Shown here one piece after another: positions 52,351-62,200 of a DNA stretch of 64,000 bases. The notes below the pieces were generated by a model. The model was not told where the DNA came from. It ran no database searches and saw only the letters and a program-made list of their open reading frames with translations. Both the position numbers and the translations under genes were made by a program. The number at the start of each line of letters is the position of its first letter. The stretch's first letter is position 1. Source of the DNA: Chitinophaga sp. sic0106 (GTDB lineage: Bacteria > Bacteroidota > Bacteroidia > Chitinophagales > Chitinophagaceae); NCBI RefSeq assembly GCF_019219075.1, contig NZ_JAHUWJ010000025.1, forward strand, positions 39,872 to 103,871, written 5' to 3'.

Positions 52351-52908
52351 TTAGCTGACTCTTGGTTTCCACGGAATTTCTTCCACACCGAGCTTGTGGC
52401 CGGTCCAGCGGCCGAGCACGAAGAGGTAGTCGCTGAGGCGGTTAATATATTTGAGCACGAGTGGTTCTATAAACATTTCCTGTTCCTGCATGCCTACGCA
52501 GAGGCGTTCTGTGCGGCGGCATACGCAGCGGGCGATGTGGCAGGTGGACACGGCTACGTGGCCGCCTGGCAGCACGAAAAAGCGCATGGGTGGCAGTTCT
52601 TCGTTCATGCTGTCGATGGCTTTTTCGAGGAGGGTGATATCTGCTTCGTGGAGGTCAGGTATTTTGAGTTTGGTTTCTTTGTCCGGGTCGCATGCCAGGG
52701 CGGAGCCGATGGTAAAGAGGCGGTCCTGGATTTCGCGGAGCAGGTTTTTGGTGTCCGGGTCGGCCATGTAGTCGTTTACGAGGCCGATGTAGGAATTCAG
52801 TTCATCGACGGTGCCGTAGGCATCGATGCGTATATTGCTTTTAGGCACTTTGGTACCGCCTATGAGGGAGGTTTTGCCTTTGTCGCCTGTTTTGGTATAT
52901 ATCTTCAT
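52351..52908 (-). CDS. Cob(I)yrinic acid a,c-diamide adenosyltransferase, PduO type
   Basis: Adenosylates cob(I)alamin with ATP. The 185 aa match the PduO family. The ATP-binding N-terminus IYTKTGDKGKTSLIGG is seen, along with IRIDAYGTVDELNSYIG near 27, the segment FVLPGGHVAVSTCHIARCVCRR near 110 with its conserved Arg residues, and KYINRLSDYLFVLGRW near 152. These are the PduO-type signatures; it is not the EutT or CobA type. It heads a unit with ribE. A terminator upstream separates it from the ABC ATPase gene. Confidence 0.92.
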   Translation of the reverse strand: MKIYTKTGDKGKTSLIGGTKVPKSNIRIDAYGTVDELNSYIGLVNDYMADPDTKNLLREIQDRLFTIGSALACDPDKETKLKIPDLHEADITLLEKAIDSMNEELPPMRFFVLPGGHVAVSTCHIARCVCRRTERLCVGMQEQEMFIEPLVLKYINRLSDYLFVLGRWTGHKLGVEEIPWKPRVS

Positions 52909-52929
52909 GCACTAAAATTAAAACAAAAA

Positions 52930-52956
52930 ATCCTTCCGGCGGGGGGCCGGAAGGAT
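52930..52956 (-). terminator. Terminator between the ABC ATPase gene and pduO-type gene
   Basis: Perfect 11-bp stem (52930-52940 with 52946-52956), 5-nt loop, then a run of six T on the minus strand. It ends the gatC-ABC unit. Confidence 0.88.
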
Positions 52957-52978
52957 CAATAAGGTGTATGAAAAGGTA

Positions 52979-53686
52979 TTAGTTGGTGACTACATGTTTC
53001 TGGTTGATACGGTCTGATTCGATGATACCGTCGCGCAGGCGGATGATCCGGCGGGCGTGGTCAGCGATATCTTCTTCGTGTGTAACCAGTACTACGGTAT
53101 TGCCGGAGGCGTGGATGGCGCCAAAAATATCCATGATTTCGATGGATGTTTTGGTATCCAGGTTACCGGTGGGCTCATCGGCGAGGATGAGGGAGGGGTC
53201 GTTTACCAGGGCGCGGGCGATGGCCACGCGTTGGCACTGACCACCGGAAAGCTCGTTGGGCTTGTGATCGGCCCTGTTTTCGAGTTTAACTTTTTCGAGC
53301 ATGGCCATGGCTTTTTCCAGGCGCTCTTTTTTGCCTATGCCGGCGTAGATGAGTGGGATGGCCACATTTTCCAGGGCGGTGAGGCGGGGCATGAGGTTGA
53401 ATTGCTGGAAAACGAAGCCGATTTCCTTGCCACGAACGCGGGCGAGGTCGTTATCTTCCATTTTGCTTACATCGTGTCCGCTGAGTATGTAGGAACCGCT
53501 GGTGGGGGTATCCAGGCAACCCAGGATATTCATCAGGGTGGATTTTCCGGAGCCGGAAGGGCCCATGAGGGCTACATATTCATTCTTGAGAATATCAAGA
53601 GAAACCCCTTTGAGTACGGGCAATTCGTTTTTACCGAGGTAATAGCTTTTTCGGATCTCTTCCAGGTGAATGACGGACTTTTGCAT
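52979..53686 (-). CDS. ABC transporter ATP-binding protein (LolD/MacB type)
   Basis: A 235-aa ABC ATPase. Walker A is GPSGSGKSTLMNIL near residue 43, the Q-loop is FVFQQFNLMPRLTALENV, the signature is ELSGGQCQRVAIARAL near 148, Walker B is SLILADEPTGNLDT near 168, and the switch His is TVVLVTHEEDIAD near 200. The sequence DEPTGNLD is the hallmark of the LolD/MacB/FtsE group that works with FtsX-type permeases. No permease is adjacent, so the LolE-like permease at 37832-39067 or another one must be the partner. gatC lies 6 bp upstream. Confidence 0.93.
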   Translation of the reverse strand: MQKSVIHLEEIRKSYYLGKNELPVLKGVSLDILKNEYVALMGPSGSGKSTLMNILGCLDTPTSGSYILSGHDVSKMEDNDLARVRGKEIGFVFQQFNLMPRLTALENVAIPLIYAGIGKKERLEKAMAMLEKVKLENRADHKPNELSGGQCQRVAIARALVNDPSLILADEPTGNLDTKTSIEIMDIFGAIHASGNTVVLVTHEEDIADHARRIIRLRDGIIESDRINQKHVVTN

Positions 53687-53692
53687 GTAAGG

Positions 53693-53983
53693 TTATTTCT
53701 TGATGATTTTGGGCACTTTGAAATATTCGTCGGTGGCTTCGGGAGCATTTTTCAGGGCTTCTTCCCTGGTGATGGAGGGTTTAACCGCATCTTCCCTAAA
53801 CACATTATAATCTTCCGTAAGATGGAGCAATGGTTTTACATTGCTGGTATCCAGCTCATTGAGTTTTTCTACGAAAGTGATCATCCGCTGGAGGTCACCG
53901 GTAAATTCTTTCTTTTCTTCTGCGCTGAATTCCAGGCGGGAGAGGTCTGCCAATTGCTGTACCAGTGTGTCGTTGACTTCCAT
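53693..53983 (-). CDS. gatC: Asp-tRNA(Asn)/Glu-tRNA(Gln) amidotransferase subunit C
   Basis: Small subunit of the GatCAB transamidase that amidates mischarged tRNA. The 96 aa start at the ATG 53983 (MEVNDTLVQQLADLSRLEF), two codons inside a TTG-initiated frame. It has the GatC layout: LADLSRLEFSAEEKKEF near the N-terminus, MITFVEKLNELDTSNVKPLL near 35, and the conserved REDAVKP segment near 65. gatA and gatB are elsewhere. It is 6 bp before the ABC ATPase gene in the same transcript, which looks like a chance pairing. Confidence 0.92.
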   Translation of the reverse strand: MEVNDTLVQQLADLSRLEFSAEEKKEFTGDLQRMITFVEKLNELDTSNVKPLLHLTEDYNVFREDAVKPSITREEALKNAPEATDEYFKVPKIIKK

Positions 53984-54081
53984 AAACAAATTAAACGAAA
54001 AGGTAATGAATTATAAATGGTAAATTGATAGTATTCCAAAATTAGGGATAAACGGCCAGAAATTTTAAATTGCGCCCTGTT

Positions 54082-55086
54082 ATGGCAACAGAAAAAGAAA
54101 TAGTGGTAAGCGGCATACGCCCCACCGGTTATTTACACTTAGGAAATTATTTTGGCGCCATCCGTAATTTTATTCGGATGCAGGAAGATTTTAACTGCTA
54201 CATATTTGTGGCGGACTGGCATTCACTGACCACCCATCCTGATCCGAAAGATCTGCCGGGTAACGTAATGCGCGTGCTGGCAGAGAATATAGCATCTGGC
54301 CTGGACCCTGAAAAGGCAGTGGTGTATGCACAGAGCGATGTTCCTGAAATTGCTGAACTCTACTTATTGATGAATATGCTGGCTTACGTGGGTGAGCTGG
54401 AAAAGGTACCTACTTTCAAGGATAAGGTGCGTTTGCAGCCGCAGAACGTGAATGCCGGGTTATTAACTTATCCAGTGCTGATGGCAGTGGATATCCTGAT
54501 CCAGCGTGCCGTAAAAGTGCCGGTAGGTAAGGACCAGGGCCAGCACCTGGAAATGGCCAGGAATTTTGCACAGCGCTTTAACCATCGCTATGGGGATCTG
54601 TTCCCGGAACCGGCGGCATTTAACTATGGCGATAGCCTGGTGCGTATTGCGAGCCTGGATGGCAATGGTAAAATGAGTAAGAGTGAGAATGAAATGGCTA
54701 CCATTTACCTGGCAGATGAAGATGATAAAATCATGCAGAAGCTGAAGAAGGCAAAAACGGATAGCGGTACTGGTGAACCTGGTGCGCCTATGCCAGAATC
54801 AGTTACCAACCTGATCACACTGATGGAACTGGTGTCTACCCCTGAAGTAGTGAAGTTCTACCAGGATGCCTGGGCTAACCAAACCATCCGCTTTGGTGAT
54901 ATGAAGAAACAGCTGGGTGAGGACATGGTGAAATTTGTAGCACCGATCCGTGAAAAGGCGAAGGAGCTGCAGCGTGATACGGATTACATGCACAAGATCA
55001 TGAAGCAAGGGGCAGAAAAGGCCAGGGCTAACGCCAGCGCCACACTGCAGGAAGCGAAGAAATTAATCGGTTTAAAATATTATTGA
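54082..55086 (+). CDS. trpS: Tryptophan--tRNA ligase
   Basis: Charges tRNA-Trp. The 334 aa start at the ATG 54082 (MATEKEIVVSGIRPTG); a TTG four codons upstream is less likely. The class I signatures are present: the HIGH-like GYLHLGNYFGA near residue 15 and the KMSKS motif GKMSKSE near 196. The Trp-binding loop VPVGKDQGQHLEMARNFAQR near 150 is also standard. No T-box is apparent upstream. The deoxynucleoside kinase follows by 42 bp on the same strand. Confidence 0.96.
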   Translation: MATEKEIVVSGIRPTGYLHLGNYFGAIRNFIRMQEDFNCYIFVADWHSLTTHPDPKDLPGNVMRVLAENIASGLDPEKAVVYAQSDVPEIAELYLLMNMLAYVGELEKVPTFKDKVRLQPQNVNAGLLTYPVLMAVDILIQRAVKVPVGKDQGQHLEMARNFAQRFNHRYGDLFPEPAAFNYGDSLVRIASLDGNGKMSKSENEMATIYLADEDDKIMQKLKKAKTDSGTGEPGAPMPESVTNLITLMELVSTPEVVKFYQDAWANQTIRFGDMKKQLGEDMVKFVAPIREKAKELQRDTDYMHKIMKQGAEKARANASATLQEAKKLIGLKYY

Positions 55087-55128
55087 TTCCTTATTTTCAA
55101 TACTTATTTGAACCATATCAACATAAGC

Positions 55129-55764
55129 ATGGCGAAACAGACAAAAATCAAACATATAGCAATAGCAGGCAATATTGGTGCGGGTAAAACTACGCTCACC
55201 GAAATGCTTTGCAAACATTATAAATGGCATCCCCAGTACGAGGATGTGGAGCACAATCCTTACCTGAATGATTTCTACGAGGATATGCCCCGCTGGTCGT
55301 TTAACCTGCAGATCTACTTCCTGAATGGTCGATTGAAGCAGCTGCTGGAAATTCAGAACGGCAACCAAACCGTTATCCAGGACCGCACCATTTACGAGGA
55401 TGCACATATCTTTGCGCCTAACCTCTATGAAATGGGGCTGATGACTAAACGCGATTTCGATAACTATTTCAATTTCTTTGAAACGTTGAAGTCGATGGTG
55501 AAGCCACCGGATTTGCTGATCTACCTGCAGGCGTCGGTGCCTACGCTGGTAGCGCAGATTCAGAAGAGAGGAAGAGAGTATGAAGAGAATATCCGCCTCG
55601 ACTACCTGAAACGCCTAAACGAATATTACAACAACTGGATCGAGAAGTATAAAGAAGGTCCGTTGCTGGTGATTGATATTGATAAAAATAAATTTCCGGA
55701 AAGCGACGAAGATCTGGGTGAGATAATCTCGAAGATTGATTCTCAGTTGTACGGATTGTTCTAA
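55129..55764 (+). CDS. Deoxynucleoside kinase
   Basis: Phosphorylates deoxynucleosides for the salvage pathway. The 211 aa start at the ATG 55129 (MAKQTKIKHIAIAGN); the longer frame opens at a TTG. Walker A is GNIGAGKTT (residues 14-22), YEDVEHNPYLNDFYEDMPRW supplies the substrate-side Glu, VIQDRTIYEDAHIFA the DRS-like motif, and LIYLQASVPTLVAQIQKRGREYE the LID region with its Arg. This layout belongs to the dGK/dAK type of Gram-positive and Bacteroidota kinases rather than thymidine kinase. The base preference is not determined. Confidence 0.9.
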   Translation: MAKQTKIKHIAIAGNIGAGKTTLTEMLCKHYKWHPQYEDVEHNPYLNDFYEDMPRWSFNLQIYFLNGRLKQLLEIQNGNQTVIQDRTIYEDAHIFAPNLYEMGLMTKRDFDNYFNFFETLKSMVKPPDLLIYLQASVPTLVAQIQKRGREYEENIRLDYLKRLNEYYNNWIEKYKEGPLLVIDIDKNKFPESDEDLGEIISKIDSQLYGLF

Positions 55765-55775
55765 CATTTTTTAAT

Positions 55776-55833
55776 GTGTGGGCCGCCGGGCGAAGCCCGG
55801 CATCCACACCAACGACACCGAAGGTGACGTTGG
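55776..55833. repeat. Tandem hairpin pair after the deoxynucleoside kinase gene
   Basis: Hairpin one: inner GCCGGGC/GCCCGGC (55785-55801) around GAA, within an outer GTGTGG/CCACAC (55776-55809). Hairpin two: 55809-55833, two short stems around GAA with one A-A mismatch. They overlap at 55809. No U-tract directly follows, so it could be a terminator lacking a tail or an element like the other pairs. Confidence 0.65.
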
Positions 55834-55937
55834 CACTCCTCCTCAAAAAAAATCCCCATTAACATCCACTAAAGGTTTTACCATTTTCTACCCCCTATTT
55901 TTGTTACATAAATAATTGTTTGTTTAACCAGTATATT

Positions 55938-56723
55938 ATGTTTAACCCGCTGATATTAATCCCGCGTGTAAGCACGCTTTTTCTATTATTTTTCACCCTT
56001 TCAATCAATGGCATGCAGCTACCTCCTGCGGCGCGGTACTGGCATGGGGCGGTTTTTGGGGAGGTATACAGAGATGCTGTTTCATCGCTGGTTAATCCTG
56101 CGTTACTGGCTACAGGCAAGCGTGGGGTAGCGGTTTTTGCGACGCAGCCTTTTGGTATGGTTGGTATTCCCCTTTACACGGCTGCAGCAATGTTTCCTGT
56201 GGGCAATATGGGTGTAGGTATGCGGCTAATGCAATTTGGTAATCAATACTGGCGGCAGCAGGAAATTAGCGGGGGGATGGGCATTGGCTTAGGGAAGCTG
56301 GCGCAGGCAGGTGTGCAGTTTGGGTATCGCGGTAAAGCGGTGGTGCAGTATGGCAGCAGCGGCAATGTAGTGGCAGGGGCAAACCTGCGGTGGAAGGTGG
56401 CGAAGGATTGGACCAGCGCCGTGCAGGTATTGCGGGGCGACTATCTCCAATATTTTGCAGGCATAGGCTGGCAGCCTTCTCCTGCGTTGCTGTTTAGCGT
56501 GGAAGGCAGTAACACTAAGGATAAAAAGTATTACGGCACAGTGCAGGTGGTCACCTCCCTAGTTCCCGCATTGGCGCTGCAACTGGCTATAACCGGCCTG
56601 CCTGCTTATTTGCAGGCGCTCGTGCTGATTACCATGCGGCAATTCCGGATGGATATAGGTGCTGCTTTTCATCAGCAGCTTGGCCTTACGCCTTCAATTA
56701 CACTGGTATGGCAAAAGCAATAG
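55938..56723 (+). CDS. Probable outer-membrane beta-barrel protein, unknown family
   Basis: A 261-aa exported protein (start at the ATG 55938, MFNPLILIPRVSTLFLLFF; the longer frame opens with TTG). The mature part is glycine- and aromatic-rich and alternates hydrophobic and polar residues, for instance LVNPALLATGKRGVAVFATQ, AAAMFPVGNMGVGMRLMQFG, and VVAGANLRWKVAKDWTSAVQ, as in small barrels. The fold recalls PorV/PorP-like or FadL-like proteins, but I see no family signature I would commit to. It overlaps the next gene by 16 bp. Confidence 0.7.
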   Translation: MFNPLILIPRVSTLFLLFFTLSINGMQLPPAARYWHGAVFGEVYRDAVSSLVNPALLATGKRGVAVFATQPFGMVGIPLYTAAAMFPVGNMGVGMRLMQFGNQYWRQQEISGGMGIGLGKLAQAGVQFGYRGKAVVQYGSSGNVVAGANLRWKVAKDWTSAVQVLRGDYLQYFAGIGWQPSPALLFSVEGSNTKDKKYYGTVQVVTSLVPALALQLAITGLPAYLQALVLITMRQFRMDIGAAFHQQLGLTPSITLVWQKQ

Positions 56724-58723
56724 TTGCGCTGCTGTTATTGCTGGGTGTTTGTATTAGTGCATATGCGCAGGAGCAGGAACTATCCCGTGATATGCAGCAG
56801 CTCCTGGAAAATGAAACAGCTGCCACCACCAGCACCAGCGAAGACGATGAACAATGGCAGCAACTGGCATACCGGCAAAAGCATCGCCTGTCGCTGAATA
56901 CAGCTGAGCTGCAGGAATTGACTGCATTAGGGGTATTGTCGCCTTTGCAGGTTGGAAACCTGCTGCAATACAGGCAGCTGTTAGGTAACTTTGTGAGTAT
57001 TTATGAACTCCAGGCAGTCCCCGGCTTTGACTTACCGTTGATTAAAAAACTATTACCTTATGTAAAAGTAGGAGACGATCTGCAGGCACATTATTCCCTG
57101 AAAGATCTGCTGCGGAAGGGAGAGCAGGCTATACTGCTGCGTTACCGCCGGCAGCTGGAATTGGCCGGAGGATATACCAGAAAGGATAGCACACGTTCCT
57201 ATTACCACGGAACACCCGGAAGTATGTTTATTCGTTACCGTTATAATTTTTCCCAGCACCTGAGCTACGGCATGAGCATGGAGAAGGATGCAGGAGAAAG
57301 TTTTTTCGGCGGCGCACAGCAAACGGGGTTCGATTTCTACAGCGCTCACCTGTTTGTGACCAATTATAAAGCAGTTCGCTACCTGGCGGTGGGCGATTAT
57401 GCAGTAAACCTGGGACAAGGGCTGCTGCAATGGCATAGTCAGGCTGGAGGGAAAGGTGGTGCTGTGTTGCAGGTAAAACGGGAAGGCCCCGTATTACGGC
57501 CTTACACTTCGGCAGGAGAATATTATTTTTTCCGGGGCATGGGTATAACCACCCGCATTCATCAGCTGGATATCACCGCTTTTACCTCGCTTAGAAAACT
57601 GGATGGCACATTAGCTGCCACAGATACCATTGCAGACGAGCTGATAGCTACCGCAGTAGTAGCCAGTGGTTACCACCGCACCACTTCCGAAATAGCGAAA
57701 AAAGGACAACTCACACAGTTTACCAACGGCCTCTCCTGCAAGTGGAACGGTACCTGGCAGCCGGCGATCAATGTGGTGATGCACCAGTTTTCTCCTGCAA
57801 TCCAGAAAGAAATAAAGCCATATAATCAGTTTGATTTTCGTGGGAATCAGCTGCTGAACTTCAGCGCCGACTACGCCGGCACATTTCGAAATATGCACCT
57901 GTTTGGAGAAGTGGCAGCGGATAAATCCGCTAACCTGGCTATTATGCAAGGTGTACTAATGAGTGCAGGCAGTCATGCTGATATTTCTATTGTATACAGG
58001 AATTATAGTAAACAATATCAAAGTCTCTACAGTAAAGGATTTGGGGATAGCTATAAAACCATGAATGAAACAGGGATTTATATCGGAACAAGTCTCAGGC
58101 TCGCCCGCAAATGGACCTTGGATGGCTATGCGGATTTCTTCCATTTCCCCTGGCTAAAATATGGGATAGATTATCCCTCCGGCGGCACAGAGTTCTTTTC
58201 ACAACTTACTTTCACTCCACGGAAAGAATATCAGTATCAGCTACGCTTGAAGGTAAGCACAAAATATCCGGACCAGCAGTCCGCCAAAAGTATACGGCTC
58301 CACACCGAGCGTACCTGGAGTAAGCAATTTTCAACGGCAGCAAGGATGGAGTATAACCTGATGGCCACAACTGAAACAGCATTGCAGCGAGGTTACTTAA
58401 CTTTCCTTGACCTGACCTATCGATGTAAGCAGCTACCCTTCTCCATTAGCGGCCGCTGCACCTGGTTTCAAACAGATAGTTATCAGTCACGGTTATACGC
58501 TTATGAAAGCAGCGTGCTATACGATAATAGCGTAGGTCAGTATTATGGGAATGGCTGGCAGTACTATATAAATATGAAATACAAAATCAGGAAAAACTGG
58601 ACCGTATGGGCCAAATGCAGTCAGGCCTACTACCCGGATGTAACCAGTATTGGTAGCGGGTTAGATAAGATAAGTAGCAACAAAAAATCAGCCGTGCAAC
58701 TACAAACTATGCTGAGTTTTTGA
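56708..58723 (+). CDS. Helix-hairpin-helix domain protein with a predicted outer-membrane barrel
   Basis: A 671-aa exported protein (signal peptide MAKAIVALLLLLGVCISAYA). Residues about 60-125 form two helix-hairpin-helix motifs, with RLSLNTAELQELTALGVLSP then LLQYRQLLGNFVSIYELQAV and PGFDLPLIKKLLPYVKV, closely resembling the DNA-binding ComEA repeats (LNTA, GxFxS, KVxG). The remaining 540 residues look like a beta-barrel (for example YLTFLDLTYRCKQLPFSISG and the terminal aromatic LQTMLSF). It overlaps the previous gene by 16 bp. Function unknown: DNA uptake and surface binding are the obvious ideas, but neither is shown. Confidence 0.8.
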   Translation: MAKAIVALLLLLGVCISAYAQEQELSRDMQQLLENETAATTSTSEDDEQWQQLAYRQKHRLSLNTAELQELTALGVLSPLQVGNLLQYRQLLGNFVSIYELQAVPGFDLPLIKKLLPYVKVGDDLQAHYSLKDLLRKGEQAILLRYRRQLELAGGYTRKDSTRSYYHGTPGSMFIRYRYNFSQHLSYGMSMEKDAGESFFGGAQQTGFDFYSAHLFVTNYKAVRYLAVGDYAVNLGQGLLQWHSQAGGKGGAVLQVKREGPVLRPYTSAGEYYFFRGMGITTRIHQLDITAFTSLRKLDGTLAATDTIADELIATAVVASGYHRTTSEIAKKGQLTQFTNGLSCKWNGTWQPAINVVMHQFSPAIQKEIKPYNQFDFRGNQLLNFSADYAGTFRNMHLFGEVAADKSANLAIMQGVLMSAGSHADISIVYRNYSKQYQSLYSKGFGDSYKTMNETGIYIGTSLRLARKWTLDGYADFFHFPWLKYGIDYPSGGTEFFSQLTFTPRKEYQYQLRLKVSTKYPDQQSAKSIRLHTERTWSKQFSTAARMEYNLMATTETALQRGYLTFLDLTYRCKQLPFSISGRCTWFQTDSYQSRLYAYESSVLYDNSVGQYYGNGWQYYINMKYKIRKNWTVWAKCSQAYYPDVTSIGSGLDKISSNKKSAVQLQTMLSF

Positions 58724-59248
58724 GGTACTGGTAAAGTTCAATTAAGCGAAAACAATATCGGAACAAGTTTTAGCCATTGAATTTCAACACGATATTTCGT
58801 GTAGGAATGAGCGTTAAAATAATGTTAAGGAAAATAGTTTTTGTTTTACAAATTTTTTCTACCTTGTGTTAACTCAATGCATCAACCAAAATCTAAATCG
58901 AATAGCGTTTATGACAATGTCGTAATTCGTTAATATGCCAAATACAACGGTGGAATAATACTTTTACCATAATCACTAAGACCTTGTGCCAGATAGGATT
59001 TCCCGTTATTTGTTGCCTGATTTTTTTGCTATAGTTTGTAACTATTGTTGTTAAAGAAATGGTTTTTTGTTTATGACATAGCGTTAGCTGTGACTACTTG
59101 TATTTATTTAAAATCAGTTTAGATGTTTTCCTATGCTATTATAGGTTAGCTATGACTCATAGCAACCAGGGACAGGTTTTTTATTGCTTGTGGAATTCCA
59201 TCCCATAATTTTTTATTATTTAAAGTTCAACCAAAATCTGAATCATCT
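58724..59248. other. Gene-free leader region upstream of susC
   Basis: 525 bp, AT-rich. It contains an 18-nt motif twice: TCAACCAAAATCTAAATC at 58882-58899 and TCAACCAAAATCTGAATC at 59227-59244, one base different. The second ends 4 bp before the SusC ATG. The first is followed 12 nt later by a mini frame ATGACAATGTCGTAA (58911-58925, MTMS). A Bacteroidota promoter is likely between them but I cannot place it confidently. Confidence 0.65.
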
Positions 59249-62200
59249 ATGAAAAAGATGCTACTCTTTTTTGCCATGCTTATGGCAGTAGTCAGCATGC
59301 TACATGCCCAGACACGGCAGTTGTCGGGCGCCGTGAGAAGTACGGACGACGTTCCGCTCCCGATGGTAACCATCCAAATTAAAGGGACAACCACCGGTAC
59401 TGTAACAGATTCTAAAGGCCGCTTTAGTCTTACTGTGCCAGAAGGTGCAGTGCTGGTAATCAGAAGCCTCGGTTATCAGACAAGGGAAGTACCCGCAGGC
59501 GTTTCTGCTACCTTAAATATTATGCTCACCCAGGACGATAAATCACTCAGTGAAGTAGTGGTAACAGCGTTGGGCGTAAAGGAAAATAAAAGAAAACTCG
59601 GCTTCGCTGCACAGGATATCAAAGCGGAAGACCTTACGAGAACAGCACCTTCGAATCCACTCAGCGCCTTGTCAGGTAAGGTGGCAGGAGCTTCTGTTAT
59701 CACCGCTTCCGGTACACCTGGCGCCGCAGTGCGTGTAACCATGCGCGGGCCTACCACACTCGGCGATAACCAACCCCTGTTCGTTGTAGACGGTATACCA
59801 ATGGATAACAGTGAAGTAAATACTGGTAGCGATGCCGGTGGAACCGCAGGCGTTACCCAGTCAAACCGCCTGGTAGATATGAACAATGACGATATCGAAT
59901 CTATTACTACCCTGAAAGGTCCCGCTGCCGCTGCAATCTACGGTAGCCGTGCCTCTAATGGAGTTGTTGTCATCACTACCAAAAAAGGTAAACGCACCGT
60001 AGATGGAAAAACTTTCAATGTTTCTTATACTGTTACTGGCAACTTCGATAGAGTAAATAAACTGCCGGAAAGACAAAATAAATACGCACAGGGATTAGAA
60101 GGCACTTATCTCGGTCCTGATAATGCCAGTGGCTTCAGATCTTACTCCTTCGGTCCTGCGATTGATACGATGGTGTTCGACGGTAATGCCAACTATCTGT
60201 GGGATAAAAACGGCCGCCTCGTAGGCAGGAGCGCCAATCCAAGCGGTAAAAAAGCAAATGTTTATGATCCTTATGATTTTTTTGTTACCGGTAAAGGAAT
60301 ACAACACAATCTCAGTGTGAGCGGTGGCAATACCAGCCTGGGATACCGTGTTTCTGTTTCGCACATGAACCAGGGTGGTATCATCCCTAACTCGAACTTC
60401 AAAAAAACAACCGTTAACTTCTCCACAGATTATAAGTTTAACGACAAGTTCAACGTGGTGACCTCCATGAACTACGCTAACTCCGGTGGTAACCGCCCGC
60501 AGCAAGGTTCTAACACCAGCGGTATCATGCTTGGGCTCCTTCGTACCACGCCAACTTTTGATAACTCCAACGGTGGTCTTAAATTCGATGATCCATCTAC
60601 CTATATGCTAGGCGATAACTCCGGCAGACAACGGAGCTACCGCGGTACCGGTGGTTATGATAACCCATACTGGACCGTAAATATGAACCCCTACACTGGC
60701 AGCGTTCAACGTTTTTATGGTAATTTAACCATGAACTACAAGCCATTTGAGTGGTTAACCATTACTGAGCGTGCAGGTGCGGACTACTCTTCCGATAACC
60801 GCAAACAAATCTACTCCAAATACTCTGCCGGCGCTGTTGCCGGTCAGTACTTTGAAGACCAGATGAGCAGCTTTACTATAAACAACGACCTCTTCGCCAG
60901 CTTCCAGAAAACGACTAAAAAGGTTTCCTATGGTCTAATGTTTGGTCATAACGTATATGACTATACGTATAAATATCTGCACACACAAGGGGATGCGTTT
61001 GTGTCTAACGATTTCCAAGGGATTACCAATACCCTGAGCAACAGCCTGGGCATCTCCAACTCCCGCCAGCGTCGTGTGGCATTCTATGGTCAGGCCAACT
61101 TCAGCTACGATAATTACCTGTTTATCGAAGCTACCGGACGTTATGAATCCAGCAGTACACTGCCGGTAGAAAACCAGTGGTATTTCTTCCCTTCTGTTAA
61201 CGCCGGCTTCGTGTTTACGGATGCATTAAAAATGCATTCCAAAGTGCTGAACTACGGTAAAATAAGGGCTGCTCATTCTATGGTGGGTAGAGCCCTCAGC
61301 CCATACTTCACAACCACCTACTTCGGTCAAACTGCTCCCGGCGACGGCTGGACTAACGGTATTACCTTCCCATACAACGGTCTTGTTGGTTACTCCAAAG
61401 GAAGTGTTATCGGTAACGACAAGCTGAAAGCTGAAAAGACCAGTCAGACGGAATTAGGTGCTGAACTCCGCTTCCTCGGTGATCGTATCACACTCGATTA
61501 TACCTTCTACAAAGGAACCAGCAAAGACCTGCTAAACCAGGTAACAGTGGCTACTTCCAGCGGTTACGGCAGCATCTGGCTCAACTCTGCTACCATGACC
61601 AACGTTGGTCATGAAGTAACCCTTGGTGTTACACCAGTTAAAACAAAGGACTTTAACTGGAACATGACGTTCAACTATTCACAGAATAGGAATAACGTAG
61701 TGAAGCTGGCAGAAGGCCTGGATAGAATCGATTTTAACGGATTCACCGGTATCTCCACATCAGTATTAGTAGGTAAACAATATGGTACCCTCTATGGCAC
61801 CGGTTACCTTAAAGATGCACAGGGCCGCCTCGTGATCAACGATGAAGATGGTAGTCCGGATAAAGGCCTGCCAATCCTCCAGGATGCCTTACAATACCTG
61901 GGTGATATCAATCCTAAATGGATCGGCTCCTTCGGTAATACCTTTACCTATAAGGGTATTTCCCTCTATTTGCTTTTCGAAACACGCCAGAAGTTCAGCA
62001 TGTGGAACGGTACCTGGGGTGCAATGACCAACTTCGGTGTGAGTGCCAATACCCTCGACAGGTATACTACCAAAGTGTTTGACGGTGTAAAAGGTCACAT
62101 CGATGCCAACACTGGTGAAGTAATCACAAAAGGAGATAAAAATGATATTCCGGGCTTGCTGGACGAATACTTCTATACCGGCGTAGGTAGTGGATTCCTC

